Assembly (NCBI RefSeq): GCF_000161795.2
Contig: NZ_CP006882.1
Coordinates: 1,798,001 to 1,862,000, forward strand
DNA from: Synechococcus sp. WH 8109
Lineage (GTDB): Bacteria; Cyanobacteriota; Cyanobacteriia; PCC-6307; Cyanobiaceae
DNA: 64,000 nt
Reading direction: 5' to 3'
Every line of letters starts with the position of its first letter. Positions within the stretch are counted from its first letter, which is position 1. The notes below the pieces were generated by a model. It did not search any database. It was given only the letters and a program-made list of their open reading frames with translations, and was not told where the DNA came from. This document shows positions 39,348 to 48,156 of this stretch, piece after piece. Position numbers and translations under genes: made by a program.

Positions 39348-39769
39348 TGGCACAGGGGCGTCGAGTGGAGCGGGTGGCCGCCCTGATCCGCAAAGAAGTC
39401 AGTCAGCTGATGATCAACGGCATCCGTGATGAACGGGTGCACCAGGGCATGGTGAGCATCACCGAAGTGGAGGTGTCAGGCGATCTGCAGCACTGCAAGA
39501 TCTTCGTGAGTGTGTTTGGAGAAGCCCAGGAGCGCGACCAGGTGCTCGAGGGACTTGAGGCCGCCAGCGGATTCCTGCGGGGAGAACTGGGGCGGCGGCT
39601 GCAGATGCGACGCGCCCCCGAAGTGGTGTTCCAGCTGGATCGGGGTCTGGAACGCGGCACCTCCGTGCTGGGCCTGCTGAATCGCCTCGAAGACGAACGG
39701 CAGCAGCGGGGCGAGATTCCACCGGGCAGCGATGAAGAGCTAGGCAGCGATGAACAGCCGGCCGGCTAA
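39347..39769 (+). CDS. rbfA: 30S ribosome-binding factor RbfA
   Basis: A 140-residue 30S maturation factor. [20 protein letters not shown] opens the KH-like domain, followed by [20 protein letters not shown] and [14 protein letters not shown]. RbfA binds the 5' region of 16S rRNA and is needed for late assembly. The tail is acidic and longer than the core. I start at the ATG at 39347; the frame upstream to 39038 is the shadow of ycf33. The nagZ-like gene begins before the rbfA stop (20-base overlap). Confidence 0.93.
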   Translation: MAQGRRVERVAALIRKEVSQLMINGIRDERVHQGMVSITEVEVSGDLQHCKIFVSVFGEAQERDQVLEGLEAASGFLRGELGRRLQMRRAPEVVFQLDRGLERGTSVLGLLNRLEDERQQRGEIPPGSDEELGSDEQPAG

Positions 39770-41351
39770 CAACCTGCGGCGCCAGGTAGCGGAACTGCTG
39801 GTGGTGCGGGCCAGTGGTCATCTGAGCGACCAGCAGCGTCGCTACCTGCAGTGGGAGCTTCCAAACAGCGAACTGCAGCGCCTGCTGCGGGAAGGTGTTG
39901 GTGGCGTGATCCTGCTGGGGGGCAGCGCTGTTGAGCTGCAACAACGCATCCAGCAACTTCAGGGCTGGAGTGAGCAGCGGTTGCTGGTCTGCGCGGACGT
40001 TGAAGAGGGCGTTGGCCAGCGCTTCGAAGGGGCCAGCTGGCTGGTGCCGCCCCTGGCCCTCGGGCGACTCCACCAGCGGGAGCCAGAGTTGGCCCTGGAT
40101 TTGAGTGAGCGCTATGGCCGCTGCACCGGCGAACAGGCCCGCCGCTGTGGCCTGAACTGGGTGCTGGGGCCGGTGTGCGACGTCAACAACAACCCCGCCA
40201 ACCCGGTGATCAATGTGCGGGCCTGGGGCGAAGATCCCAACACTGCCAGCGCCCTTGCTGTAGCGTTCCAGCAGGGGCTGAAGCAAGCGGGGGTGCTCGG
40301 ATGCGCCAAGCACTTTCCCGGCCACGGCGACACCACGAACGACTCACATCTGGACCTGCCGGTGCTGCCCCACAGCCGCGAACGGCTGGAGCAGATCGAA
40401 CTGGCGCCCTTTCGGGCCGCCATTGCCGCCGGTGTGGAGAGCGTGATGACGGCCCATCTGGTGCTGCCGAAACTGGATCCGCAGCAGCCCGCCACCCTCT
40501 CCAACGCCGTGCTCACCGATCTGCTGCGGCGCCAGATGGGTTTCAAAGGGCTTGTGGTGACCGATGCCCTTGTGATGGAATCGATCAGCGCACGGCACGG
40601 CGCCGCCGAAGCAGCTGTGCTGGCCTTTGAAGCCGGGGCCGACCTGATCCTGATGCCGGCGGATGCGGATGCCGCCATCGATGGTCTCTGCGACGGTTTC
40701 AGCAGTGGAAGGCTGTGCCTCGCGAGGTTGGACGAGAGCCTGCAGCGCCGGTCCCATGCGCTGGCATCGATCCCCACCAGCGCAGCTTCAGGTTCGATCG
40801 TCAGCGCAGACGAGCAAGCCCTTGAGGCTGAGCTGGTGCGTCACAGCATCACGGTCGGCGAGGCAAAACTTCTCCCGCAAGCAGGAATCAACCTGGTGCG
40901 CGTGGATGCCATGGTGCCGAGCGCAGCCGCCCTGAGCGGCTGGTCCCCGGCCCTGCGCATTCCTGAAGCACAAGGGTTTCGCTCGATAGTGCTACATGGC
41001 GAAGGGCTATCGCCCTGGAGCGGCCAACCGGACGCGCCCCTGGCGATGGACCGCCTCGGCGATGGAGCGGTGCTCCTTCAGCTGTTCCTGCGGGGCAACC
41101 CCTTCCGCGCCGGACGGGATGCTCAAGAACCCTGGACCGCAGCGATCCAGCAACTGATTGCCCTCAACCGGCTGGCCGGGGTCGTGGTCTACGGCAGCCC
41201 TTACCTCTGGGACAGCCTGAAGCCCATTCTGCCCAGCAGCTGCCCTGCCGCCTATTCCGCCGGCCAGATGCAGGAAGCCCAACACCAGGTACTCACCGCG
41301 CTGTTCCCCACCCCGACGCCGACGGGCAACAGCGGTGCATTCACCGACTGA
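39750..41351 (+). CDS. glycoside hydrolase family 3, beta-N-acetylhexosaminidase (NagZ-like)
   Basis: A 533-residue cytoplasmic-type GH3 enzyme with no signal peptide. [14 protein letters not shown] at 187-200 is the catalytic loop with the acid/base His of NagZ, and the nucleophile is Asp272 in [10 protein letters not shown]. NagZ removes N-acetylglucosamine from muropeptides in peptidoglycan recycling. The C-terminal 190 residues form an extra domain not present in short NagZ. Overlapping rbfA by 20 bases suggests one operon. Confidence 0.88.
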   Translation: MNSRPANNLRRQVAELLVVRASGHLSDQQRRYLQWELPNSELQRLLREGVGGVILLGGSAVELQQRIQQLQGWSEQRLLVCADVEEGVGQRFEGASWLVPPLALGRLHQREPELALDLSERYGRCTGEQARRCGLNWVLGPVCDVNNNPANPVINVRAWGEDPNTASALAVAFQQGLKQAGVLGCAKHFPGHGDTTNDSHLDLPVLPHSRERLEQIELAPFRAAIAAGVESVMTAHLVLPKLDPQQPATLSNAVLTDLLRRQMGFKGLVVTDALVMESISARHGAAEAAVLAFEAGADLILMPADADAAIDGLCDGFSSGRLCLARLDESLQRRSHALASIPTSAASGSIVSADEQALEAELVRHSITVGEAKLLPQAGINLVRVDAMVPSAAALSGWSPALRIPEAQGFRSIVLHGEGLSPWSGQPDAPLAMDRLGDGAVLLQLFLRGNPFRAGRDAQEPWTAAIQQLIALNRLAGVVVYGSPYLWDSLKPILPSSCPAAYSAGQMQEAQHQVLTALFPTPTPTGNSGAFTD

Positions 41352-41416
41352 CCACCACCAACCAACCGCACTGGCCAACCGCACTTAACCTCTCGCCAAC
41401 CTTAAGCCGGCCGGCC

Positions 41417-42619
41417 ATGCTCAGCCTCTCGATGATCGTGCGCGATGAAGAGGCGCGTCTCGGGGAGTGCCTGCGCTCCGTGCAGGGCTTCGCCGACGAG
41501 ATGGTGGTGGTGGACACGGGCTCCACCGATGCGACGGTGGCCATCGCCGAAGCTGCTGGAGCCCGGGTTGAGCAGATCCCCTGGCCGGGTGACTTCGCCC
41601 CAGCCCGAAACCAGGCCTTGGAGTTTCTCAACGGGGACTGGGTGCTGGTGCTGGATGCAGACGAGCAGCTTCGTCCTGAGGCCATCCCCGCACTCAAAGC
41701 CCTGATGGCCCAGCCCGATGTGCTGGTGATCAACCTGCTGCGCTACGAGGTAGGGGCTGCCATGGCTCCCTATTCCAGCGTCAGTCGTCTATTCCGCCGC
41801 CACCACTTGATCGAGTGGAGCCGGCCATACCACTCGATGATCGACGACAGCGTTCGTACCGTGCTGGACGCCGAACCTCAATGGCGCATCGCCGATTGCA
41901 GTGAGCCGGCAATCCTCCATGACGGCTACCGACCGGAAATGCTGGCGGGCAGCGACAAGGCCGATCGGTTGCGGCAGGCTATGGAAGCTGATCTGCAGGA
42001 GCGTCCCGGTGATCCCTACGCCAGCGCCAAGCTCGGGGGGCTGTTGATCAGTGAGGGCAAGAACGAAGACGCCATTCCCCTGCTGGAAAACGGCCTGAAG
42101 CAGTGCGGTTCAGCCGGTGCCGAACGGTATGAACTGCTGCTGCACCTGGGATTGGCCCTGACCCCCAGTGATCCCGACAAGGCGGTGAACTGCTATCGGC
42201 AAGCCCTCGAGATTCCCCTGAACACACGGGTGAGTCTTGGAGCCCGCCTCAACCTGGCAGCTCGATTGATGGACCAGGGCAACCTGGAGGAAGCGATCAG
42301 CCTCACCCAAACCGCCGCCCACCGGGCACCGGAAGTGGCCCTCGCCTGGTACAACCTTGGGCTAATGCAACGCCGGCGAGGCGACCTCGCCGCGGCCCTG
42401 GAGGCCTACGGGCGCGCCCTCGCCCTGGATCCCAACAACGCTGAGTGCCATCAGAACAATGCCGTGGCCCAGTTATTGGGCGGCAACATCGACGCCGCTC
42501 GTACCAGCTTCATCCGCGCCATCAACCTGCTTCAAGCTCAGGGAAACGCTGACGCTGCTAAGCAGCTGCGCGAAAGGGTGGAGGGGGTGGTGAAACTGGA
42601 CGGGGAGGCTGTCGCTTGA
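41417..42619 (+). CDS. family 2 glycosyltransferase with TPR repeats
   Basis: A 400-residue protein. The N-terminal GT2 domain is recognisable by LSLSMIVRDEEARLGECL, VVVDTGSTDAT, the donor-binding LDADEQL, and the later NLLRYEV and SRLFRR segments. From about 215 to 385 there are tetratricopeptide repeats (AWYNLGLMQRRRGDLAAALE then AYGRALALDPNN). This fusion is common in bacteria; the repeats may bind the acceptor protein or other enzymes. Acceptor unknown. The hemD start overlaps the stop by 4 bases. Confidence 0.88.
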   Translation: MLSLSMIVRDEEARLGECLRSVQGFADEMVVVDTGSTDATVAIAEAAGARVEQIPWPGDFAPARNQALEFLNGDWVLVLDADEQLRPEAIPALKALMAQPDVLVINLLRYEVGAAMAPYSSVSRLFRRHHLIEWSRPYHSMIDDSVRTVLDAEPQWRIADCSEPAILHDGYRPEMLAGSDKADRLRQAMEADLQERPGDPYASAKLGGLLISEGKNEDAIPLLENGLKQCGSAGAERYELLLHLGLALTPSDPDKAVNCYRQALEIPLNTRVSLGARLNLAARLMDQGNLEEAISLTQTAAHRAPEVALAWYNLGLMQRRRGDLAAALEAYGRALALDPNNAECHQNNAVAQLLGGNIDAARTSFIRAINLLQAQGNADAAKQLRERVEGVVKLDGEAVA

Positions 42620-43413
42620 GCCAGGCCTTGCAAAGCCGAACGGTGGTCGTCACTCGCGCGGCCGACCAGCAAGGAGCCGCGCGCCAGCTGCTGGAGCAGC
42701 GGGGTGCGACGGTGCTGGATCTCCCCGCCCTGGTGATCGGACCACCCGACCACTGGGGTCCTCTCGATGACGCCCTCGAGGACTTGGAGAGCTTTCACTG
42801 GCTGGTGTTCTCCAGTGCCAATGGAGTGCAGGCCGTGGAACAGCGGCTGCAACGCCTTGGTCGTTGCCTGGCCAGACGCCCCGCCAGCCTCAAGATTGCC
42901 GCGGTGGGCCGCAAAACGGCGCAGGTGCTGGACGACCTGGGGGCGGCCGCTGATTTCGTGCCTCCTAGCTTCGTGGCCGACAGCTTGATCGATCACTTCC
43001 CGGTGTCGGGCTGGGGTCTCAAGATGCTCCTTCCACGGGTGCAGAGCGGTGGTCGCACCCTGCTGGCGGACGCCTTCGGTGAAGCCGGGGTGCGGGTTGT
43101 GGAAGTGGCGGCCTATGAGTCCGGCTGCCCCGCCACGATGCCGGAGCCAACAGCGACCGCCCTGGAGGAAGGTGAAGTTGATGCCATCGCCTTCAGCAGC
43201 GGCAAGACAGCGGAGCACACCGCGCAGCTGCTGGAACAGCGCTTCGGCCCAGGCTGGGCTGAACGGTTGGAGGGGGTGAAGGTGGTTTCAATCGGCCCCC
43301 AGACCAGCCGCAGCTGCCGCCAATGCTTCGGCCGGGTGGATGCGGAGGCCGACCCCCACGATCTCGAAGGGTTAGCCGAAGCCTGCGCTCAGGCGATACA
43401 GAAGGGATCCTGA
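42616..43413 (+). CDS. hemD: uroporphyrinogen-III synthase
   Basis: A 265-residue enzyme that closes and isomerises hydroxymethylbilane to uroporphyrinogen III, the common precursor of chlorophyll, heme and B12. Family landmarks are VVVTRAADQQGAARQLLEQ, FSSANGVQAVEQR, AAVGRKTAQVL, then LLPRVQSGGRTLLADAF and the late IAFSSGKTAEH with SIGPQTSRSC. The TTG start is set by its 4-base overlap with the preceding glycosyltransferase gene. Confidence 0.9.
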   Translation: MSQALQSRTVVVTRAADQQGAARQLLEQRGATVLDLPALVIGPPDHWGPLDDALEDLESFHWLVFSSANGVQAVEQRLQRLGRCLARRPASLKIAAVGRKTAQVLDDLGAAADFVPPSFVADSLIDHFPVSGWGLKMLLPRVQSGGRTLLADAFGEAGVRVVEVAAYESGCPATMPEPTATALEEGEVDAIAFSSGKTAEHTAQLLEQRFGPGWAERLEGVKVVSIGPQTSRSCRQCFGRVDAEADPHDLEGLAEACAQAIQKGS

Positions 43414-43520
43414 GGCTCATCTTTCAGCTCGAAGCGAATACAACCGCGCACCGCATCGATGCTGGAGCACCGACCATCCAGTCGGCAGCAACAGCGGAGC
43501 ATCCGCGCCAAAACTGCCAT
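43389..43520 (-). CDS. possible 43-aa cysteine-rich protein
   Basis: A minus-strand frame from an ATG at 43518-43520 (a GTG 12 bases upstream is an alternative) reads MAVLARMLRCCCRLDGRCS then IDAVRGCIRFELKDEP, stopping at 43389 inside the 3' end of hemD. It has six cysteines in 43 residues, basic then acidic. The third frame in the same stretch is also open, so this is a guess favoured by the balanced composition. A run of nine G lies about 30 bases upstream. Confidence 0.35.
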   Translation of the reverse strand: MAVLARMLRCCCRLDGRCSSIDAVRGCIRFELKDEPQDPFCIA

Positions 43521-43667
43521 CTGCTCCCACACAGATCACACCACTGCCGTTGGGGGGGGGCACGATGGCTCGTTTCTGATCTCCCACCAACAAAACGCAA
43601 GTCAGGACAAGGCCAGTCGTGGGGTCCTAAGCATCCTCAGCCGAAGGCAGAGGGGTCAGGCCAATGC

Positions 43668-44105
43668 TTAGCCGCCTGCTTCCACCAGGTCACGGAAACG
43701 GTCAAGATTCGCCTGGAGCTCCTTGGTCACGATGCCCCCCAGGATGCTGGGTTCCATGAGCGGTGCCAAGACCCGCGGCAATTCGTAGGTCACGCTCAAC
43801 TTGACCACAGTGCGGTCGTCGGCTTCGGGATAAAAGCGCACGGCACCCTTGGTGGGCAGGCCACCCACTGATTCCCAGTGAAGTTGTTGGGCTTCAACCC
43901 GCTGGGTGATCCGAGCCTTCCAGCTGAAGCGAAAGCCCTGAGCCGCCAGGGTCCAATCGGTGAGATCGGGATCCTCCAAGGGCGTGACCGACTCAATCCA
44001 GCGCATCCAACGGGGCATCGCCTCGAGATCACTCCAGACCTCCCAGACCTTGGCGGCCGGAGCCTGCACCTCGGAGGTGACCGTGTGTTCCAGCCAGCGT
44101 CCCAT
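43668..44105 (-). CDS. SRPBCC (START-like) family protein
   Basis: A 145-residue protein with the SRPBCC fold: TVTSEVQAPAAKVWEVWSDL at the start, MPRWMRWIESVTPLED, and the closing helix LQANLDRFRDLVEA. These domains bind hydrophobic ligands in a deep pocket. Its start overlaps the stop of the zeta-carotene desaturase gene by one base, so it may be translated with it. A role in handling carotenoid or another lipid is inferred from that linkage only. Confidence 0.82.
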   Translation of the reverse strand: MGRWLEHTVTSEVQAPAAKVWEVWSDLEAMPRWMRWIESVTPLEDPDLTDWTLAAQGFRFSWKARITQRVEAQQLHWESVGGLPTKGAVRFYPEADDRTVVKLSVTYELPRVLAPLMEPSILGGIVTKELQANLDRFRDLVEAGG

Positions 44106-45571
44106 CAGGCCACCGCCGCGTTGGTGGCCAGCTTCACCGGCTGATCAAGGATGGCCGCCGCCGCCAGATGACCGCTCATCGTGGCCCCCTCCATCGAATC
44201 GATGTAATCCTGACGGGTGTAACTGCCGGCCAGGAAGAAATTACGGATCGGCGTGCGCTGCTCCGGGCGGTAGGGCTCCATCCCCGGGGCTTCTCGGTAC
44301 AACGACTGAGCCAGTTTCACTACGTTGCTCCAGGTGAGCTTGAGGTTGCGGGCCGAGGGGAACAGTTCGCGCACCTGTCGGTCGGTGTGGGCCACGATCT
44401 CATCCACCGACTTGGGAATCCAGGGATCACCAGGGGTGAGCACGCATTGGAGCAGGGAGCCCTCTCCCTCCTTGCGGTAGTCCTCAGGACTGGCCAGGGC
44501 CAGATCGGCAAAACAGCTGAAATCGGCATCAGCCGTGTACAGCAGGTTATTAAGCCCTGTGGGTGTCTCCACATCTCGGCGCTGGTCTTCCTGGGCATCT
44601 CCCAGCTCGGTCACCCAGCCGTCGTAGCGGAGCTGAACGGTGGCCACGGGTACGGCCTCCAACTGATGAATCGCCTTGAACTGGGGGTAACGGTTCCAGG
44701 CCTCGGGCAGCAGTTTCTGAATCCCGGGCACATCACAGGCGGCCAGATAGGCGTCAGCCTCAACACGAATTTCTCCTTCGGGCGTTCCCAGCTGCAGGCC
44801 AGTAATCTCAGGGGATTCACCCTCGCTGTAGTCCACCCGCTTCACCCGGTGACGCAGATGCAACTTGCCACCACGATGCTGGATGTAATCGAGGATTGGA
44901 CCCGTGAGCCAGCGGTGGGGTGATCCCTTCAGCAGATTGAGCTTGGAGGCTTCCGTCTTGGCCGCAAACATCATGAAGATGGTGAGCATGCAGCGGGCGG
45001 AGATGGCCTCGCAGTCGATGAAGCCCAGGGCGTAGGCAATGGGATTCCACATCCGCCGGATGCTTTCAGGGCTGCCGCCGTGGCCCACAAACCAATCCTG
45101 GAAACTGACGGAATCAAGAGCTCGGATGGTGCGCATCGCCCCCTCGTAATCCACCAGACCCCGCACGATCGGACTGGTACCCAGTGCCAGGGCGTTGCGC
45201 AGCTTGTCGATCCAGCTGAGCTGCGGTGTGGTGAAGAACGCCTTGAGGCCGTTGAAGGGTGCGCCTATGGGGAAGCGGAAATCCAGCTCCCGCAAATCGC
45301 CCCCCTTGTTCACGAACAGGTGCGTGTGCTGCTTCGGCAGAAGGTTCTCGAACGCTCCCACCTTGCGCATCAGAGCAAAGAGGTTGGCGTAGTTGAAGAA
45401 GAAGACGTGCAACCCCATCTCGATGTGGTTACCGCCCTCATCCACCCAGCTGCCCACCTTGCCGCCCATGAAGGGACGGGCTTCGTAGAGATTCACCTCA
45501 TGGCCTGCATCCACGAGGTCCACTGCAGCGGAAAGACCGGCGAGGCCGGAACCAACGATCGCGACCCGCAC
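44105..45571 (-). CDS. crtQ: zeta-carotene desaturase
   Basis: A 488-residue flavoprotein that introduces double bonds into zeta-carotene on the way to lycopene. The FAD fold is [20 protein letters not shown], with [15 protein letters not shown] after it, and the C-terminal [20 protein letters not shown] closes the FAD site. The sequence fits plant-type ZDS rather than phytoene desaturase, which has the same fold; the choice rests on the [12 protein letters not shown] and [13 protein letters not shown] segments. It is divergent from the IscA-like gene and coupled to the SRPBCC gene. Confidence 0.88.
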   Translation of the reverse strand: MRVAIVGSGLAGLSAAVDLVDAGHEVNLYEARPFMGGKVGSWVDEGGNHIEMGLHVFFFNYANLFALMRKVGAFENLLPKQHTHLFVNKGGDLRELDFRFPIGAPFNGLKAFFTTPQLSWIDKLRNALALGTSPIVRGLVDYEGAMRTIRALDSVSFQDWFVGHGGSPESIRRMWNPIAYALGFIDCEAISARCMLTIFMMFAAKTEASKLNLLKGSPHRWLTGPILDYIQHRGGKLHLRHRVKRVDYSEGESPEITGLQLGTPEGEIRVEADAYLAACDVPGIQKLLPEAWNRYPQFKAIHQLEAVPVATVQLRYDGWVTELGDAQEDQRRDVETPTGLNNLLYTADADFSCFADLALASPEDYRKEGEGSLLQCVLTPGDPWIPKSVDEIVAHTDRQVRELFPSARNLKLTWSNVVKLAQSLYREAPGMEPYRPEQRTPIRNFFLAGSYTRQDYIDSMEGATMSGHLAAAAILDQPVKLATNAAVA

Positions 45572-45592
45572 AAGATCTGGTCAACTAAGTCG

Positions 45593-45618
45593 ACTCTATG
45601 TATGAGCGTTCATAGAGT
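45593..45618. promoter_or_regulatory. inverted repeat between crtQ and the IscA-like gene
   Basis: ACTCTATG and CATAGAGT are perfect 8-base inverted arms separated by 10 bases, placed midway in the 70-base divergent intergenic region. A dimeric regulator could bind here and control both genes. No T-run follows, so it is not a terminator. Confidence 0.4.
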
Positions 45619-45641
45619 GAGAGCACGAGCCTGCGTTGACC

Positions 45642-46034
45642 ATGACTTCCACCCCCGATACCGCGCCGGCCCATACCGCCAAAGACGGCAAGGGCATCCT
45701 GATCACCGAACCGGCGATGCAGCAGCTGGCAAAGCTTTGTGGCGAACAGGGTGTGAACCAGGTGCTGCGCGTCGGGGTGCGGTCCGGGGGTTGCAGCGGC
45801 ATGAGCTACACGATGGATTTTGTACCCGCCTCAGACACCCTCGACGACGACGAGACCTACGAGTACATGGCGGCTGATGGTCAGAGCTTCCGGGTGATCT
45901 GTGATCCAAAAAGCCTGCTCTACATCTACGGAATGCAGCTTGACTTCAGCACTGCTCTGATTGGTGGTGGCTTCAACTTCACCAACCCCAACGCCAGCCA
46001 GACCTGTGGCTGCGGCAGCTCCTTCGCCGTGTGA
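45642..46034 (+). CDS. iron-sulfur cluster assembly accessory protein (IscA/SufA family)
   Basis: A 130-residue A-type carrier protein. The three conserved cysteines are present: Cys51 in SGGCSGMSY, and Cys122 and Cys124 in the C-terminal TCGCGSSF. Such proteins hold an Fe-S cluster or iron and pass it to apoproteins. A 20-residue N-terminal extension precedes the fold. I start at the ATG at 45642; a TTG at 45636 is possible. It is divergent from crtQ. Confidence 0.92.
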   Translation: MTSTPDTAPAHTAKDGKGILITEPAMQQLAKLCGEQGVNQVLRVGVRSGGCSGMSYTMDFVPASDTLDDDETYEYMAADGQSFRVICDPKSLLYIYGMQLDFSTALIGGGFNFTNPNASQTCGCGSSFAV

Positions 46035-46083
46035 GCGAAGCCACGTGGGAATCTGAGGGGAGATCACTGCCCTCTCCCTGTTG

Positions 46084-46503
46084 ATGGAGACTTCCCAGGA
46101 CAGCCTGTTTGAGCAGGCCATGGCCCGATATCAGGCCGGCGCCGCGGCCGAAGAGGTGCTGCCTGATTTCGCCCGCATCGTTGAAGCCGCTCCCCGCCAA
46201 TCAGCGGGGTGGACCTGCCTGGCCTGGCTGCAGCTGCTTTGCGACCAGCCGGAGGAGGCGCTGCGGTCGGCACGTTTTGCCGTGAGACTCAACGGCCAGG
46301 ACCCCCAGGCCAGGATCAATCTGAGCCTGGCGTTGCTGGAGACCCAATCCAAAGGCGTGCGCGACCACATCCAGGTAGTGCAGCAGGTGATGACTCTGGC
46401 CCCAGAGGTGTCCGGCGAACTCAAGGAATCGATCGCCGACGGGCTTGAGCGCAAACCCGGCTGGAAGGCCCTCGAAAAAGTGAAAGCCTGGCTTGAGCTC
46501 TGA
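46084..46503 (+). CDS. tetratricopeptide-repeat protein
   Basis: A 139-residue helical protein with two or three TPR-like units: LFEQAMARYQAGAAAEEVLP, GWTCLAWLQLLCDQPEEALR and ARFAVRLNGQDPQARINLSL. No signal or membrane helix. It follows the IscA-like gene by 49 bases on the same strand. A scaffolding role is usual for such proteins; the partner is unknown. Confidence 0.72.
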   Translation: METSQDSLFEQAMARYQAGAAAEEVLPDFARIVEAAPRQSAGWTCLAWLQLLCDQPEEALRSARFAVRLNGQDPQARINLSLALLETQSKGVRDHIQVVQQVMTLAPEVSGELKESIADGLERKPGWKALEKVKAWLEL

Positions 46504-46535
46504 TCACAACGGATGCTCTGCATGACAGACCCTGC

Positions 46536-46703
46536 ATGACAGCCACCTGGACCATCACCCGCCTGCCGTTCCAGGTTCGCGTGCGGCCTCCAGCGGATCG
46601 TTCGGCAGAATTGCTGCAGGAACGCCTGGCCAGCGAAGCGCGACGGTTGCAACTGGCCAGACGCGCCAACGGCATACCGGATCCGAGCACCTGGATGTGG
46701 TGA
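46536..46703 (+). CDS. 55-aa basic conserved-type hypothetical protein
   Basis: The ATG at 46536 opens a 55-codon frame (ITRLPFQVRVRPPADR, then a helix ELLQERLASEARRLQLA) that stops exactly at the next gene's start (TGATG at 46701-46705). The one-base overlap and the well-formed helix suggest a real, coupled gene. No family is recognised. Confidence 0.5.
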   Translation: MTATWTITRLPFQVRVRPPADRSAELLQERLASEARRLQLARRANGIPDPSTWMW

Positions 46704-47887
46704 TGGACAGCCCGGCGATGGCACGCATCCTGCTGCTAAGCAATGGCCACGGCGAAGACCTCTCAGGCGCCTTGCTGGCCCAGGAGCTTCAACAGCAGGG
46801 CCACAACGTACAGGCGCTCCCGCTGGTGGGCCTTGGCAGCGCCTATCAAAAAGCCGGGGTGCCATTGCTGGGACGCAGCCATGAATTCAGCACAGGCGGC
46901 ATTGGCTACACCAGCCTTCGTGGGCGCCTCACCGAGATCGCCCAAGGGCAAGTGCTGTATCTGCTCCGACGCCTGATGCGTCTGATGCGGTGCCGGCGTC
47001 GCTTTGATCTGATCTTGGTGGTGGGGGATGTGATCCCTGTGATCGCGGCATGGCTAAGCCAATGCCCTGTGGCGACCTATCTGGTGGCCTACTCCAGCCA
47101 CTACGAAGGGACGCTGCGCCTGCCCTGGCCCTGCGCCGCACTGTTGAAAAGCCAGCGGTTCAAAGCGGTGTACAGCCGCGATCAACGCACCGCCGAAGAC
47201 CTCAGCAGACAACTGCAACGGCCGGTGACCTTCCTGGGCAATCCATTCATGGATTCGGTGCTCACAGCGGCCACCCCGCCGACCAGCAGCACGCCACGCA
47301 TCGGTCTGCTGCCCGGCAGCCGCCGACCGGAACTGGAACAGAACCTGCAGCTGTTGCTGCGGCTGATCGAGCTGCTTCCCAGCACAGTTCGCTGCAACGT
47401 GGATCTGGCCCTGGTGCCCAGCCTCGATGAAAACAGCTTGCGGGGGCTGAGCGAACGATGCGGTTGGCACTTGGAGAACGGCGTGCTGGAACGTGAGGGA
47501 GCCCGGGCGATCAACGTCCGCCGCGGGGCTTTCCGTGCCGTGCTGCAGCACAGCGATCTAGTGATCGGCATGGCAGGTACCGCCATCGAGCAGGCCGTTG
47601 GCCTGGCCAAACCGGTGCTGCAGGTGCCGGGCCAGGGGCCTCAATTCACAGCAGCATTCGCTGAAGCCCAACGGCGCCTGCTCGGGCCGACGGTGTTCTG
47701 CGCCGATGGGGAGAGTGGCAGCCGTGAGGCTTTGGAGGGAACAGCGGAGCTAGCCATGGCTCTGCTTGCTCGTGCACGGCGGGATCCCGACTTGCAACAG
47801 CAATGCCAAGAAGAGGCCAAATGGCGCCTCGGGGACGCTGGTGGAAGCCCGAGAATGGCTGCAGCCATTTGCGCACTGCTTTCATGA
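46703..47887 (+). CDS. lipid-A-disaccharide synthase-related protein (TIGR03492 type)
   Basis: About 394 residues with a GT-B-like glycosyltransferase fold. MARILLLSNGHGEDLSGALL begins the sugar-binding half (it may be the true start, at 46718), with VGLGSAYQKAGVPLLG after it. The second half has GLLPGSRRPE and VIGMAGTAIEQAVGLAKPVL, which resemble LpxB. TIGR03492 proteins are cyanobacterial relatives of LpxB whose substrate is unproven. The next gene overlaps its stop by 4 bases (ATGA). Confidence 0.83.
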   Translation: MDSPAMARILLLSNGHGEDLSGALLAQELQQQGHNVQALPLVGLGSAYQKAGVPLLGRSHEFSTGGIGYTSLRGRLTEIAQGQVLYLLRRLMRLMRCRRRFDLILVVGDVIPVIAAWLSQCPVATYLVAYSSHYEGTLRLPWPCAALLKSQRFKAVYSRDQRTAEDLSRQLQRPVTFLGNPFMDSVLTAATPPTSSTPRIGLLPGSRRPELEQNLQLLLRLIELLPSTVRCNVDLALVPSLDENSLRGLSERCGWHLENGVLEREGARAINVRRGAFRAVLQHSDLVIGMAGTAIEQAVGLAKPVLQVPGQGPQFTAAFAEAQRRLLGPTVFCADGESGSREALEGTAELAMALLARARRDPDLQQQCQEEAKWRLGDAGGSPRMAAAICALLS

Positions 47888-48156
47888 GTGCCCCGCCAGA
47901 ACCGGCCTGGAAACGCTGGCTCGACCGCCTGCTGATGGTGAACGTGCTGCTGGTGTTCATCGGCGCAGGGGTCTTTGCCGTTGCCGTGGTGCGACAGGGC
48001 CAAGGCCATGACTGGCTGATGGACCAGGTTCAGCTGCTGTGGCAACCCCTGTTCGCCCCAGCCATCAGCCTGTTGATCATGGCCGCGTTGGTGAGTGGCA
48101 TCTTCAGCTGGTGGCAGCGGCGAGTGCTGAAGCCAGATCGGGGTAGTGGAAGCTGA
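47884..48156 (+). CDS. two-helix membrane protein
   Basis: A 90-residue protein with two membrane helices (about 16-36 and 58-77) joined by a short polar loop, ending in a basic tail. The ATG overlaps the stop of the LpxB-like gene, so the two are coupled and may share an envelope function. The last 53 bases overlap the convergent epimerase-family gene. No family recognised. Confidence 0.65.
   Translation: MSAPPEPAWKRWLDRLLMVNVLLVFIGAGVFAVAVVRQGQGHDWLMDQVQLLWQPLFAPAISLLIMAALVSGIFSWWQRRVLKPDRGSGS

Noticed and set aside
44168-45877. Two frames of about 250-265 codons on the plus strand opposite crtQ
   Set aside because: They are mirror frames of a GC-rich gene; the minus-strand zeta-carotene desaturase accounts for the sequence.
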